Source: Alphaproteobacteria bacterium (lineage in GTDB: Bacteria; Pseudomonadota; Alphaproteobacteria; JAUHZC01). From it: DNA of 64,000 nucleotides. Made by a program: the position numbers and the translations under genes. Positions 17,701-26,185 of the stretch are shown piece after piece (position 1 is the first letter of the stretch; the number at the start of each line of letters is the position of its first letter). Below the pieces are notes generated by a model. It was not told the DNA's origin. It did no database searches and was given only the letters and a program-made list of their open reading frames with translations. The DNA lies in NCBI GenBank assembly GCA_030425805.1, contig JAUHZC010000005.1, positions 1 to 64,000 of the forward strand, in the 5' to 3' direction.

Positions 17701-18354
17701 TTAATTTTTTTTGACTTGACCTTGGCGGACATTAAAAGCCTCAATTCGCTGGCCCAGATCATCATAAAAGCCGTCATAGCCTTTACGCATGAGTATTGAA
17801 GAAAATTCGTTCCGGTGAGCCTGAGACTGGCTCACTCTTTCAATAATAACATCTAAAACCTTAAGGCTTTCTCCAACTTTATAGACGCTCCACTCAACCT
17901 CAAAAGGTTCAGCACGATCTGGGACAAGAACTTGGCTTTGGACAAGATATCGGCCAGGGCCTCGCTCCAAAACTTTTGTAACTTTAAAAGTCTGATTTCC
18001 TTTGTAATAGTCTCGCAGTTGCTGGGTATAATTCTCTACGATATAAGTTGTATACCGTGCCTGAATTTCTATGAAACGTTTGCGTGTAATTTTTCCTCGC
18101 ACAGCACCTGGCGCAGAGACGAATTGAGTAATTGAGAACAAGTCAAAATGTTTCTCAATAACGGCTCGGATCTGGTCCTCTTGTACAGATTGAGGTGTGT
18201 TTTGGCTTAAGATTTTAATAAAGCCATGTGCAACTTCCTCTACGATTTTCTTTGCACGATCAGCCTCAGACAAAGGTGCTTCTTTTGCCTGGAGAGTGTT
18301 CCCAGCAAAACATAAAACAAAAACGAGCTTTAGAATATTTAACATCTTATTCAC
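17701..18354 (-). CDS. mlaC: Phospholipid-binding protein MlaC
   Basis: 217 residues with signal peptide (cleavage near TLQA-KEA). Family Ttg2/MlaC: the helical region with HFDLFSITQFVSAPGAVRG and RFIEIQARYTTYIVENYTQQL, then the sheet region with VLVPDRAEPFEVEWSVYK. It shuttles phospholipids between the outer-membrane lipoprotein MlaA and the inner-membrane MlaFEDB complex. Its start overlaps the end of mlaA by 8 bases. The mlaFED genes are not in this window. Confidence 0.88.
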   Translation of the reverse strand: MNKMLNILKLVFVLCFAGNTLQAKEAPLSEADRAKKIVEEVAHGFIKILSQNTPQSVQEDQIRAVIEKHFDLFSITQFVSAPGAVRGKITRKRFIEIQARYTTYIVENYTQQLRDYYKGNQTFKVTKVLERGPGRYLVQSQVLVPDRAEPFEVEWSVYKVGESLKVLDVIIERVSQSQAHRNEFSSILMRKGYDGFYDDLGQRIEAFNVRQGQVKKN

Positions 18355-19177
18355 GGGTTTCTAGATCTTCGTCTGCAAAAATAAGTTCATTCTCATGAAC
18401 CGGTTGAGGCCCATCATCAAGAAGGGTATTTCTAGGGTGTATGAGGCTCTTCCGCCGGAGCATATAGAGGACGCGCATTCTTGTATAGGGGTCTTTTGAA
18501 AGGTAGATATCCTTATCTAGCACATTCGTCAATTGGTCACGGTCTGATATGTACTCACCACCAAGTCTCCAATAAATCAAATGGCGCTGATCTTTTTTTC
18601 GAAGGAAATAACTTACAGGATCAAGAAATATACCGCCAACTGTACCAATAAGATCACGGAAATTTGTTGGGCCAAAAAGCGGGAGGACTAAATAAGGACC
18701 AGATTTCATGCCATGGGATCCGAGAGCCTGACCAAAATCAGACAAGTCTTGCTTGAGTCCCATGCGGCTTGCGACGTCTACAGCGCCGAAGAATCCAATA
18801 GTGCTGTTTACCAGAAAGCGTAGAAAAGAGACGCCAGCATGCTTCAGTTTAAACTGCGCGGTGTAGCCTAGAAAAGAAAGAGGTTCACGTAAATTCGTAA
18901 AGGCATTGCTGATATGTCCACGAACGCGGCCTGGAATAATAAGTCGATAGCCTTCCATTACAGGGCGAACAAACAGCATATCTAGAGCAAAATTTGTGTC
19001 AAACATGGCGCGATTGAAGCCTTCAAGTGGATCTGGATCCTTTGTTGCAACAGAAACTTCTTCAGCAGAAGGTTGACCACTTTCCGCTTGTACAGGAGCG
19101 GTGTAAAACAAAATACCTAAAACCAATCCGCATAGGATTCGGTTTTTTTGGAAAAATGTCAAAGTTTTTTGTTCCAT
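18347..19177 (-). CDS. mlaA: Outer-membrane lipid asymmetry protein MlaA (VacJ)
   Basis: 276 residues from the ATG at 19177 (an in-frame ATG at 19225 is possible). The MlaA core is clear: DPLEGFNRAMFDTNFALD, then VNSTIGFFGAVDVASRMGL, GPYLVLPLFGP and DPVSYFL. The N-terminus is a signal peptide ending TAPVQA-ES. No Cys stands where a lipobox would be, so this MlaA may be cleaved by ordinary signal peptidase and not lipidated. With MlaC it removes misplaced phospholipid from the outer leaflet. Confidence 0.9.
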   Translation of the reverse strand: MEQKTLTFFQKNRILCGLVLGILFYTAPVQAESGQPSAEEVSVATKDPDPLEGFNRAMFDTNFALDMLFVRPVMEGYRLIIPGRVRGHISNAFTNLREPLSFLGYTAQFKLKHAGVSFLRFLVNSTIGFFGAVDVASRMGLKQDLSDFGQALGSHGMKSGPYLVLPLFGPTNFRDLIGTVGGIFLDPVSYFLRKKDQRHLIYWRLGGEYISDRDQLTNVLDKDIYLSKDPYTRMRVLYMLRRKSLIHPRNTLLDDGPQPVHENELIFADEDLETRE

Positions 19178-19257
19178 TTGAAGCCCAATGTATAATAGTC
19201 TTAGAGATATACGCATTTTGCGCACGTTACCATTAAATCTATGTTAATTTTATCATA

Positions 19258-20031
19258 ATGTTGAGTAATTTTTTATACGTAAGTTTTTTTATCCTGTCTG
19301 GGGCTCTTCCCACGTGGGCTGAGGGCGATAAAAAAAATCAACAGCTTGACCCAGAAACCAATGTGTTTTCTCTACAGAGTGGCAATTCAAAGGCGCCTTT
19401 TGTTATCCGTGCCTTTACTGCTTTTACGTGTCCGCACTGTCGCATTTTTCACACAGAAGACATGATAGAATTAAAAAAAATCTTTGCTCAGGGAAAGTGG
19501 CAAATTGTTTTTGAGCCTGTTCCAATTGATGCTCAGTCCTTAAGGGCTCTCATGGCTTTGCACACATATTTTTCTGAAAGTTTAGAAGACCGTGTAAACC
19601 TCCTCTTCATAAAACAGGAGGATTGGGTTCCGACGGAAGATATTGAGAAGTTTAACGCGAATTTGGCGCGGGTTTTAGAAATCAAAGTAGAACAAGTTGA
19701 GAGCGCTTCAACCAATAAAGATTTAGGGGAAAAGATGCTCTCTCGTTGGTTTTACTGGGAAGAGAAGTACCAGCTTGATGGTACACCGATTTTTATTTTA
19801 GAACATCCTAAAACAGGAGCTACCTATAAGATTGATGGTTACGCACCCCCTAAAGAAATTATTGCTGAGCTTCAAAAGTTTGAAAACTTGATCCTGCAGG
19901 GTAAAACTCCTCACTTTCAGAAGCGTGAGCAAAACACAGTTGCGGAATTATCACACCCAGAGACAGGTCTCTTGTCAAAAATTCAAAACTTTTTCAATCC
20001 TTCAGCAAAAGGAGAAACATTCCATGGATGA
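19258..20031 (+). CDS. DsbA-family periplasmic thiol oxidoreductase
   Basis: 257 residues with signal peptide (GALPTWA-EG). Thioredoxin fold with active site CPHC at 58-61 and a helical insert. The cis-proline loop is in DGTPIFIL. CPHC is typical of DsbA-like disulfide oxidants that fold exported proteins; the DsbG/ScsC-type alternative cannot be excluded. It is the first gene of a tight run: its end overlaps cyaY by 8 bases. Exported Cys-rich proteins in this window, such as the trypsin-like protein at 39 kb, could be clients (inference). Confidence 0.85.
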   Translation: MLSNFLYVSFFILSGALPTWAEGDKKNQQLDPETNVFSLQSGNSKAPFVIRAFTAFTCPHCRIFHTEDMIELKKIFAQGKWQIVFEPVPIDAQSLRALMALHTYFSESLEDRVNLLFIKQEDWVPTEDIEKFNANLARVLEIKVEQVESASTNKDLGEKMLSRWFYWEEKYQLDGTPIFILEHPKTGATYKIDGYAPPKEIIAELQKFENLILQGKTPHFQKREQNTVAELSHPETGLLSKIQNFFNPSAKGETFHG

Positions 20032-20341
20032 AGCCAACTTTGTTCTTCTTGCAGATCGTTTCCTTTCCGAGCTTGGGGACAAGGTCAATGATCATTACAG
20101 TCGATTTGCAGAGGCTGACTATGATGACGGTGTATTAACGATTCAGTTGCCTGCTGAAGGAGAGTATGTCCTAAATCGCCATACGCCGAGCCAACAAATT
20201 TGGTTGTCTTCTCCGGTGAGTGGCCCAAGTTACTACACTTATGATGATACACTTGAAAAGTGGCGAAATAACAAGGACTCAGAGCAAACATTGACACAAA
20301 CAATCATGAGTGAGCTAGAGCAAATCCGCCGGGATACATGA
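20024..20341 (+). CDS. cyaY: Frataxin-like protein CyaY
   Basis: 105 residues from the ATG at 20024, with AAAGGAG 8 bases upstream. The fold signature is clear: acidic first helix with DYDDG, then LTIQLPAEGEYVLNRHTPSQ and IWLSSPVSGPSYYTYD, which match the frataxin sheet (normally NKQ...QIWLSSPxSGPxRYD). It binds iron and regulates iron-sulfur cluster assembly by IscS. It overlaps both neighbours, an unusual setting between a DsbA-like gene and an ABC exporter. Confidence 0.88.
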   Translation: MDEANFVLLADRFLSELGDKVNDHYSRFAEADYDDGVLTIQLPAEGEYVLNRHTPSQQIWLSSPVSGPSYYTYDDTLEKWRNNKDSEQTLTQTIMSELEQIRRDT

Positions 20342-21903
20342 CGTATTTTTCTCTCTTAAAGAATGGAGTTAAACAAAACCCCATTCTTTTTAGCCTTGCA
20401 ATTCTAGGTGTTTTTTCAGCAGCAGTATCATTGGTTTTGCTGGGAGGGTTCTTTCAGGAGTTTAGGGATATTCAAGCAGGCTATGTCCCCTTACGGCCTT
20501 TTCTTGGAATTGGTTTAATGGGTGTCTTTATGGGTGTTGGGGCCTACTTAAGGCTCTACTATGGAGGAAAGTGGACTTTCCAGCTTGAGAAGCAACTTCA
20601 AAAGAACTACTTGTATCAACATTTTCAGGGACCTGATCAAAAGAGTTTCTTGCAATCTCTAAACCAGATCTCAGTTGCAACACACCAAAGCTTTGGCCCT
20701 AATTTTTTTGTTTTATTGCGGTCTGGGTTGCAAGCTCTTGGAGGTATTATAGGATTATTCCTTTTTATGCCTTCTTGGACACCAGGTGCAGTTGGCCTTT
20801 TCCTTCTAATGGCTATTCCTTTGAAGCTTTATCGTAAGCGTGCGCAGCAGCTTCAAGACCACGGAGAAAAGACACTAAGCCAATTTATTATTGAAGGGGA
20901 TCAACAGCAAACAGTCTTGAGTCTATTTCAGTTGGAAGATTGGTTTCTACAGCGGTGGGAAAATCTTAAAGAGAGAGTGTTGCACCAAGACCTAAAAAAG
21001 CTGAGGCTCCGAGGTGCTCTGGCAAGTATCTTAATTGTGGTGCTTTTTTCCGGGATCAGTTTGGGAGCTTATGCACTTGCAGATCAGATGGTGAATGAAA
21101 AGCTAAGCCTGCCTCTTTTGCTGCAGGGGGGATTTTTTATGATTTTGCTCGCAACTTCCCTAAATGCTTGTACAGAAAAATGGGGGGAAATACTGCAAGG
21201 CGCATCGACACTTGGAGCACTCCTCTCATGTTCAACCAAATCACTTCCTGCTCAAGCTTTGCCATCCCAAATCAACAGTTTGTCTCTACAGAATGTGAAT
21301 TTTTCCTATGGTGAGGGGAGCAATCTTTTTGGAAATTTCTCTATACATTTTTCAAGAGGAGAGATAGTAGGAATATTTGGGGCTTCTGGATCTGGGAAAA
21401 CAACGCTTGCTTCTCTCTTGTTGGGGGAAACTCAGAGGGAGTCAGGATCCATTTTAATTAATCAAACTCAGCTTCAAACTCCCCTATATCGGAGTTCTCA
21501 TGTTGGATATCTCCCACAGAATATTCAACTTTTCTCAGGGGCATTAGTTTCCCAAATTCCAGAATCTTCAGATGGGCTTTTTCAAGAGTGGGCAGAGAAT
21601 TTTTGGGAAAGAGAGCTTCAGAGCTTAAGCTACAAGCCTCTTTCTCGTGGGCAAGCTCAAAAGTTTGGATTAATGCGCGCCCTCTCAGGAAATCCAGATA
21701 TTTTGATTCTAGACGAGCCAACGAGTCACCTAGACTCAAAGACAGCAACTGAGGTTTTTAAACACCTTCAATCTATCAAAGCAAATAAAATCATCATTGT
21801 GATTTCTCATGATAAAGCCCTAAAACCATTTGCAGATAAAGTCTATACGCTAGATCATGGAACTTTGATACCTGAAAAGCCTTGCCCTCAAAAGATAGCT
21901 TAG
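20338..21903 (+). CDS. ABC exporter half-transporter (fused membrane and ATPase domains)
   Basis: 521 residues. The N-terminal membrane domain has about six helices (res 15-300). The ATPase domain follows with Walker A GASGSGKT, a signature with altered second Gly (LSRGQ in place of LSGGQ) and Walker B ILILDEPTSHLD. At 521 residues it is shorter than most MsbA/Atm1 types. The start shares ATGA with the cyaY stop, so it is translated from the same message. The substrate is unknown; a thiol or iron-sulfur related cargo would fit the cyaY neighbour but is only a guess. Confidence 0.83.
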   Translation: MTYFSLLKNGVKQNPILFSLAILGVFSAAVSLVLLGGFFQEFRDIQAGYVPLRPFLGIGLMGVFMGVGAYLRLYYGGKWTFQLEKQLQKNYLYQHFQGPDQKSFLQSLNQISVATHQSFGPNFFVLLRSGLQALGGIIGLFLFMPSWTPGAVGLFLLMAIPLKLYRKRAQQLQDHGEKTLSQFIIEGDQQQTVLSLFQLEDWFLQRWENLKERVLHQDLKKLRLRGALASILIVVLFSGISLGAYALADQMVNEKLSLPLLLQGGFFMILLATSLNACTEKWGEILQGASTLGALLSCSTKSLPAQALPSQINSLSLQNVNFSYGEGSNLFGNFSIHFSRGEIVGIFGASGSGKTTLASLLLGETQRESGSILINQTQLQTPLYRSSHVGYLPQNIQLFSGALVSQIPESSDGLFQEWAENFWERELQSLSYKPLSRGQAQKFGLMRALSGNPDILILDEPTSHLDSKTATEVFKHLQSIKANKIIIVISHDKALKPFADKVYTLDHGTLIPEKPCPQKIA

Positions 21904-22544
21904 GCCTGAGGTGTCTCTTCCTCTGAAGAAGCTTTCGGAGCTTGATCATCTTTTGGCTTCAGGAGATTTGGATCAATCCGAACATAGCTAATGATCTTAC
22001 TTGCTCCTCCCGAATTTTGTGCGATGTGGGCAACTTTCTCAAGCTCTTCTTGGGAGGTTGCAACTCCCATGATATAGACACTACCATTTTGGACCTTCAG
22101 CTTGTAGTTGTTGGCCTTAACACCATCTTCAAAGAGCATTTTTGTACGCACCTTAGCAAGCAGGTAGGTATCACTAGCATACACCCCCGGTCCTTCTTCC
22201 GCATCCGTTGTGATATGGTCAAGAATTTCTTTGACGCCTTCAACTTCCCAGGCGAGTGCTACGGCTTCAGCACGTAGTTCAGCACGTTTCACATTTCCTG
22301 TTAGAAGGACTCGCCCTTCAAACACAGTGGCATCCAGAGCCATAGCAAGATCCGTCTTAGATCTAGCCCAATTGGCCTGAATGCGTGTTTTGAGGGAGCG
22401 GTCAGAAACAACACCATCAATATTTCTTGGATCCGCGCCTGAGAGTGCTGCCTGGGTGCCGCCTCCAACAATAGCAATAGGAAAGCACCCTCCTAAGCAG
22501 ATAAGAGTAAAAAAGCTGAAGCTAATGATGCCAATGGTTTTCAT
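21900..22544 (-). CDS. dolP: BON-domain outer-membrane lipoprotein, DolP-like
   Basis: 214 residues. Lipoprotein signal with LGGC (Cys20), then two BON domains (about res 50-115 and 125-190) whose Gly pattern (GRVLLTGNV and GSVYIMGVA) is clear. DolP (YraP) binds anionic phospholipid and supports outer-membrane integrity and the BAM complex. The neighbourhood with yraN, rsmI and an lpoA-like gene is the same set that surrounds dolP in E. coli, which supports the name. The stop overlaps the end of the convergent ABC exporter by 4 bases. Confidence 0.85.
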   Translation of the reverse strand: MKTIGIISFSFFTLICLGGCFPIAIVGGGTQAALSGADPRNIDGVVSDRSLKTRIQANWARSKTDLAMALDATVFEGRVLLTGNVKRAELRAEAVALAWEVEGVKEILDHITTDAEEGPGVYASDTYLLAKVRTKMLFEDGVKANNYKLKVQNGSVYIMGVATSQEELEKVAHIAQNSGGASKIISYVRIDPNLLKPKDDQAPKASSEEETPQA

Positions 22545-22555
22545 AGAATATTCCT

Positions 22556-22915
22556 TTACTGTAGGGAAACCTCATCTGCGAAGATGTTTTGGAGGTGGAG
22601 AGGCCATGCCCACTTAGAAATAAAAATGCCATCAAATGACACAGATGTAAATCCACTCCGGCGACCTAGAACCCATTTTCCTGCATTGAGGAGGCGTTTT
22701 TGCTGATGAGGAGAAAGGCTCCAAAGAGCATCCTCTTGTTTTGCACGCCATTTAACCTCAACAATGTGAAGGGTTTGGCCACGTGCCGCCAGAATATCAA
22801 TTTCTCCCCCAGGAGTTTTAAAGCGGCGCTCGAGAATACGATATCCTTTAAACCATAAAAGTGTCGCTGCAAGTCGCTCAGCAAAAAGCCCTTGTTGGTA
22901 GGAAGATTTACTCAT
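22556..22915 (-). CDS. yraN: UPF0102 family protein YraN
   Basis: 119 residues with the UPF0102 core: GLFAERLAATLLWFKGYRILERRFKTPGGEIDI and then VEVKWR, which fits the restriction-endonuclease-like fold (E, D, ExK). YraN-like proteins are predicted nucleases of uncertain role. The start overlaps the stop of rsmI by 8 bases, and dolP follows 11 bases downstream, so rsmI-yraN-dolP form an operon. Confidence 0.87.
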   Translation of the reverse strand: MSKSSYQQGLFAERLAATLLWFKGYRILERRFKTPGGEIDILAARGQTLHIVEVKWRAKQEDALWSLSPHQQKRLLNAGKWVLGRRSGFTSVSFDGIFISKWAWPLHLQNIFADEVSLQ

Positions 22916-23813
22916 ACTTCCCCTCTCTCAGGTTTAAAGCCATTTTATAGGCTTCTCCCTTACTGGCACCAAGTTCTGTCACAGCCTGTGCCACACAGGT
23001 TTTAACTGATTCCTGCACTAAGCAGTCTTTGAGGAATGTCTTTAGAGTATCTGGGCTAAGATGTGTCAGATGTTCTTGGTGAATGACAAGTACAACTTCT
23101 CCTTTAAGAGGATCTCTTTGGGAGAGTTGTGTAAGGACATCTTGGATTTCTCCTCGAATGACTTCTTCGTAGATTTTTGTGAGCTCTCTGCAGATTGCAA
23201 CACGGGCTTGGGGCATGTAGGTTTGGAAAAGCGCAAGTGTTTGTTGTACTCGGGAGGCTCTTTCAAAAATGACATGGGTGGTGGGCCAGTCAGAGAGCTG
23301 CTTAACAAATTGGGCTTGAGCTCCTTTTTGGTTTGGGAGAAAACCATGAAACGTAAATGGATATGGGGGCAAAGCAGCTACAGTGAGGGCAACAGGAATG
23401 CTGGAAATGCCAGGAATCGGTGAGACAGGAATGCCTTCGAGAATTGCTTCTCGAACCAATTTGAATCCAGGATCTGAGAGGAGAGGTGTTCCTGCATCAC
23501 AGACTATGCCTAAAGCTTGGCCTTGGCGCACTTTTTCAAAAATTTCAGGGCGCTGTTTTTCTCCCTTAACATCATCATATCGAAAAAGGGGTTTTTGCGG
23601 GAGATTGAGATGACCAAGGAGCTTCTTCGTCACACGGGTATCCTCACAATAAAGAGCATCAACCTGCCGGAAGGTTTCTAAAGCACGCAAAGTAATATCA
23701 CCCAAATTCCCAATAGGAGTTGAGATCACATAAAGCCCTGGTGTAAGCTGTTGAATAGTGTTTAAGGGGCTTTTTTCATGTTTGGTTTGATTGATCACGG
23801 GAAGCGTTTTCAT
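22908..23813 (-). CDS. rsmI: 16S rRNA 2'-O-methyltransferase RsmI
   Basis: 301 residues. The N-terminal motif GLYVISTPIGNLGDIT, then LYCEDTRVTKKLL and GIVCDAGTPLLSDPG, are hallmarks of the SAM-dependent tetrapyrrole-methylase fold of RsmI, which modifies C1402 of 16S rRNA. The first ~25 residues are not conserved, so the start may be further downstream. As called, it overlaps the start of the divergent lpoA-like gene by 36 bases. Confidence 0.92.
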   Translation of the reverse strand: MKTLPVINQTKHEKSPLNTIQQLTPGLYVISTPIGNLGDITLRALETFRQVDALYCEDTRVTKKLLGHLNLPQKPLFRYDDVKGEKQRPEIFEKVRQGQALGIVCDAGTPLLSDPGFKLVREAILEGIPVSPIPGISSIPVALTVAALPPYPFTFHGFLPNQKGAQAQFVKQLSDWPTTHVIFERASRVQQTLALFQTYMPQARVAICRELTKIYEEVIRGEIQDVLTQLSQRDPLKGEVVLVIHQEHLTHLSPDTLKTFLKDCLVQESVKTCVAQAVTELGASKGEAYKMALNLREGKYE

Positions 23814-24938
23814 CCTTCACAGCTTTTCTTCTTGCTTATCCTGATCTTGGGTGGCTGTCAAATCGCCAAGCAGCCTCTTCCGGAGTCGCAGCCTGATTTT
23901 CCACAACAGCGTCCTATTCGTTCTGGTGAGCAGGTTAAAGTAGGTGTTCTTCTGCCTCTTTCAGGAAAGCATGCAAAACTCGGATTGGATCTCCAGCGTG
24001 CAACAACTCTTGCTATTTTGGAAACAGGAGCAAAGCGTGTGTCTCTTCTTTACCAGGATACAAAAGGAACTGTAGATGGAGCCCGTAAAGCTGCTGCAGA
24101 GCTTCTAGATAAAGGAGCGCACATTGTTATTGGCCCTGTTTTTGCGCAGGCCACACGGGCAGCTCATGCACTTTTGTACCCAAAAGGTGTTCCTGTCCTT
24201 TCTTTTTCTTCAGATTTTCGTATAGCAGGGCGCGGCATTTTCCTTTTGGGCTTTGATCCAGCAGAACAAGTTCGACAAATTTTGCAATACGCAGCTGCAA
24301 AAGGGAACGGCCGCACCATTGTGATTGTTCCCCACGGTTCCCTTGGAGAAAGAACAAGACGGGCGCTTCAATCCATAGGATCAGGGGGTGGTTCTTTTAA
24401 AACTTTCACTTATCAGAAAAACCAACCTGAGGACCTCAAAGTCATAGCGGAAACCCTCAAAGAAGAAACATTTGATAGTCTTCTTATTCCAGATGGGCAG
24501 GATGTTGGTACCATCATTTCAAGTCTTGTGTACTACGATGTTCAGCTTGAAGATGTTCGACTTTTGGGCACTTCTCAATGGGATGGCCAAAAACTCTCAA
24601 GTGATCCAAATTTTTACGGTGCTTGGTATCCTGCACCGAGTGCAGGGGACCGCCTTGCTTTTGAATCCCGCTTTGAAGATTTGATGGGTCATAAGCCGCA
24701 TCGCCTGGCCTCCCTTGGATATGATGCCATTGCGATGGTGGTGACATTAATCTCAAAAGAAACCCCGTTTCCTTTTAGTGTGAGGGCACTTACACAGCGG
24801 ACGGGTTTTGCTGGTCTTGAGGGACTTTTCCGACTGACGCTAGGGGGTACGAATCAGCGAGGGCTAGGTGTTTATGAAATTAGGCCACGGGGGGTGCGAT
24901 TGAAGGAACCTGCACCACGAAGCTTTGCAGGAGCCTAG
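23778..24938 (+). CDS. LpoA-like penicillin-binding protein activator lipoprotein
   Basis: 386 residues. A positively charged start and hydrophobic stretch end in LGGC (Cys27), so it is a lipoprotein. The rest is a type-I periplasmic-binding fold (VGVLLPLSGKHAKLGLDLQRA, later GHKPHRLASLGYDAIAM), as in the C-terminal domain of LpoA, which activates PBP1A in peptidoglycan synthesis. The N-terminal TPR domain of E. coli LpoA is absent, as in most alphaproteobacterial homologues. An amino-acid ABC binding protein is the alternative, but the neighbouring rsmI-yraN-dolP set favours LpoA. Confidence 0.8.
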   Translation: MFGLIDHGKRFHPSQLFFLLILILGGCQIAKQPLPESQPDFPQQRPIRSGEQVKVGVLLPLSGKHAKLGLDLQRATTLAILETGAKRVSLLYQDTKGTVDGARKAAAELLDKGAHIVIGPVFAQATRAAHALLYPKGVPVLSFSSDFRIAGRGIFLLGFDPAEQVRQILQYAAAKGNGRTIVIVPHGSLGERTRRALQSIGSGGGSFKTFTYQKNQPEDLKVIAETLKEETFDSLLIPDGQDVGTIISSLVYYDVQLEDVRLLGTSQWDGQKLSSDPNFYGAWYPAPSAGDRLAFESRFEDLMGHKPHRLASLGYDAIAMVVTLISKETPFPFSVRALTQRTGFAGLEGLFRLTLGGTNQRGLGVYEIRPRGVRLKEPAPRSFAGA

Positions 24939-24947
24939 GGAGAAAAG

Positions 24948-26117
24948 ATGACCTTAAAGGGACTCTTCTTACTGATGATTTTACTGGGAGGATTTTGGGC
25001 TTCCCACCGTATTTACGACAATGTGTATGTGGAAAATATTGCTGCTGAAAATTATAATGGCATTACATTTATGAACGCAAACGGGAAGCGAGAAAGCCCT
25101 TCTTATTTTCAGATGGCTCGCTGGATTTTGACACGTAAGGTTGGACCTTGGCCTGAAAAGCAGATTGAGGAAATACCCATGATTCCTGCCAAAAAAATTG
25201 GTGAGAATCATGCTCGCGTAACGTGGATTGGGCAAGGAACATTTCTCATCCAGCTTGAGGGTAAAAATATTCTGACAGACCCCCACTGGGGAGAGCATGC
25301 AAGTGTTATGTCATGGATTGGCCCAAAACGTATGCGGGCACCTGGTGTGGACTTTTCAGACCTTCCAAAGATTGATTACATTCTTCTAAGCCATAACCAT
25401 TATGGGCACTTTGATCAAAAAACGCTTGAGAAGTTGATTGATGCGTATGATCCGCAAATCGTTACGTTTTATGGCAATGATACGCTCATTAAATCATTCC
25501 GTCCCAAAGCCCGTCTCACAGCAATTGGGTGGTGGGGAAAAATAGATGCAATGACAGAAGCTTCTCAGCTGAAGTTTATAGGATGTCCAGCACGTCATTG
25601 GTCTGGGCGTGGTCTTCTCGATCATGACAAGACTTTGTGGGGAGGATTCATGATCCAGAGCCCTCAATACCGAATCTTTTTTGCAGGAAATACAGGATAT
25701 AATTCAGGAAGGCATTTCCGTCAGGTAAGGGAGAAGTTGGGTATTCCAAATATTGCCTTGTTGCCCATTGGAGGGGCTGAGCCCCGTTGGTTATGGCGTC
25801 ATGTAAATATGTCTCCAGTAGAGGCTGTGCAAGCCCATCAGGATCTTCAAGCGGATCTTTCCCTTGCCACAAGCTATGATACTTTTTCAGATTTGGGGGA
25901 TGAAGCTTATGGGCAAGCCCCAGCAGATCTAAGCATTGCCATGGCAAAAGAAAATGTGCCTCCTCATCAGTTTCTAGCTCTTAAACCAGGAGACCATGTG
26001 GAACTCCCAGGGCATTCTGCTTTTACAGAAGATACGCCTCCACCCAAAGTCGGGACTGAAAAAATCAAAACTCCTTTTGAGGCTTGGCATCAGGGGAAAG
26101 TTAAACCTCGGGTTTAA
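24948..26117 (+). CDS. NAPE-PLD-like metallo-beta-lactamase-fold protein, metal site degraded
   Basis: 389 residues with an N-terminal membrane anchor or signal (res 3-20). The body aligns with the NAPE-phospholipase D-like MBL family: TWIGQGTFLIQLEGKNILTD, HxHxxH loop, CPARHWSGRG, LPIGGAEPRW. Several metal ligands are replaced: HNHYGH at 149-154 has Gly153 where the family has Asp; GNTGY has Asn248 where GDTGY is expected; and SYDTF has Ser309 where HWGTF is expected. His149, His151, His154 and His217 remain. So the fold is kept but catalysis is doubtful. It follows the lpoA-like gene by 9 bases, probably in one operon. Confidence 0.82.
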   Translation: MTLKGLFLLMILLGGFWASHRIYDNVYVENIAAENYNGITFMNANGKRESPSYFQMARWILTRKVGPWPEKQIEEIPMIPAKKIGENHARVTWIGQGTFLIQLEGKNILTDPHWGEHASVMSWIGPKRMRAPGVDFSDLPKIDYILLSHNHYGHFDQKTLEKLIDAYDPQIVTFYGNDTLIKSFRPKARLTAIGWWGKIDAMTEASQLKFIGCPARHWSGRGLLDHDKTLWGGFMIQSPQYRIFFAGNTGYNSGRHFRQVREKLGIPNIALLPIGGAEPRWLWRHVNMSPVEAVQAHQDLQADLSLATSYDTFSDLGDEAYGQAPADLSIAMAKENVPPHQFLALKPGDHVELPGHSAFTEDTPPPKVGTEKIKTPFEAWHQGKVKPRV

Positions 26118-26185
26118 GCTCATTGCTGAAGACATTTACAGTGGAGAGATCACTTCGTTTTTTCGGGGTGCGTGATGACGGCGCC

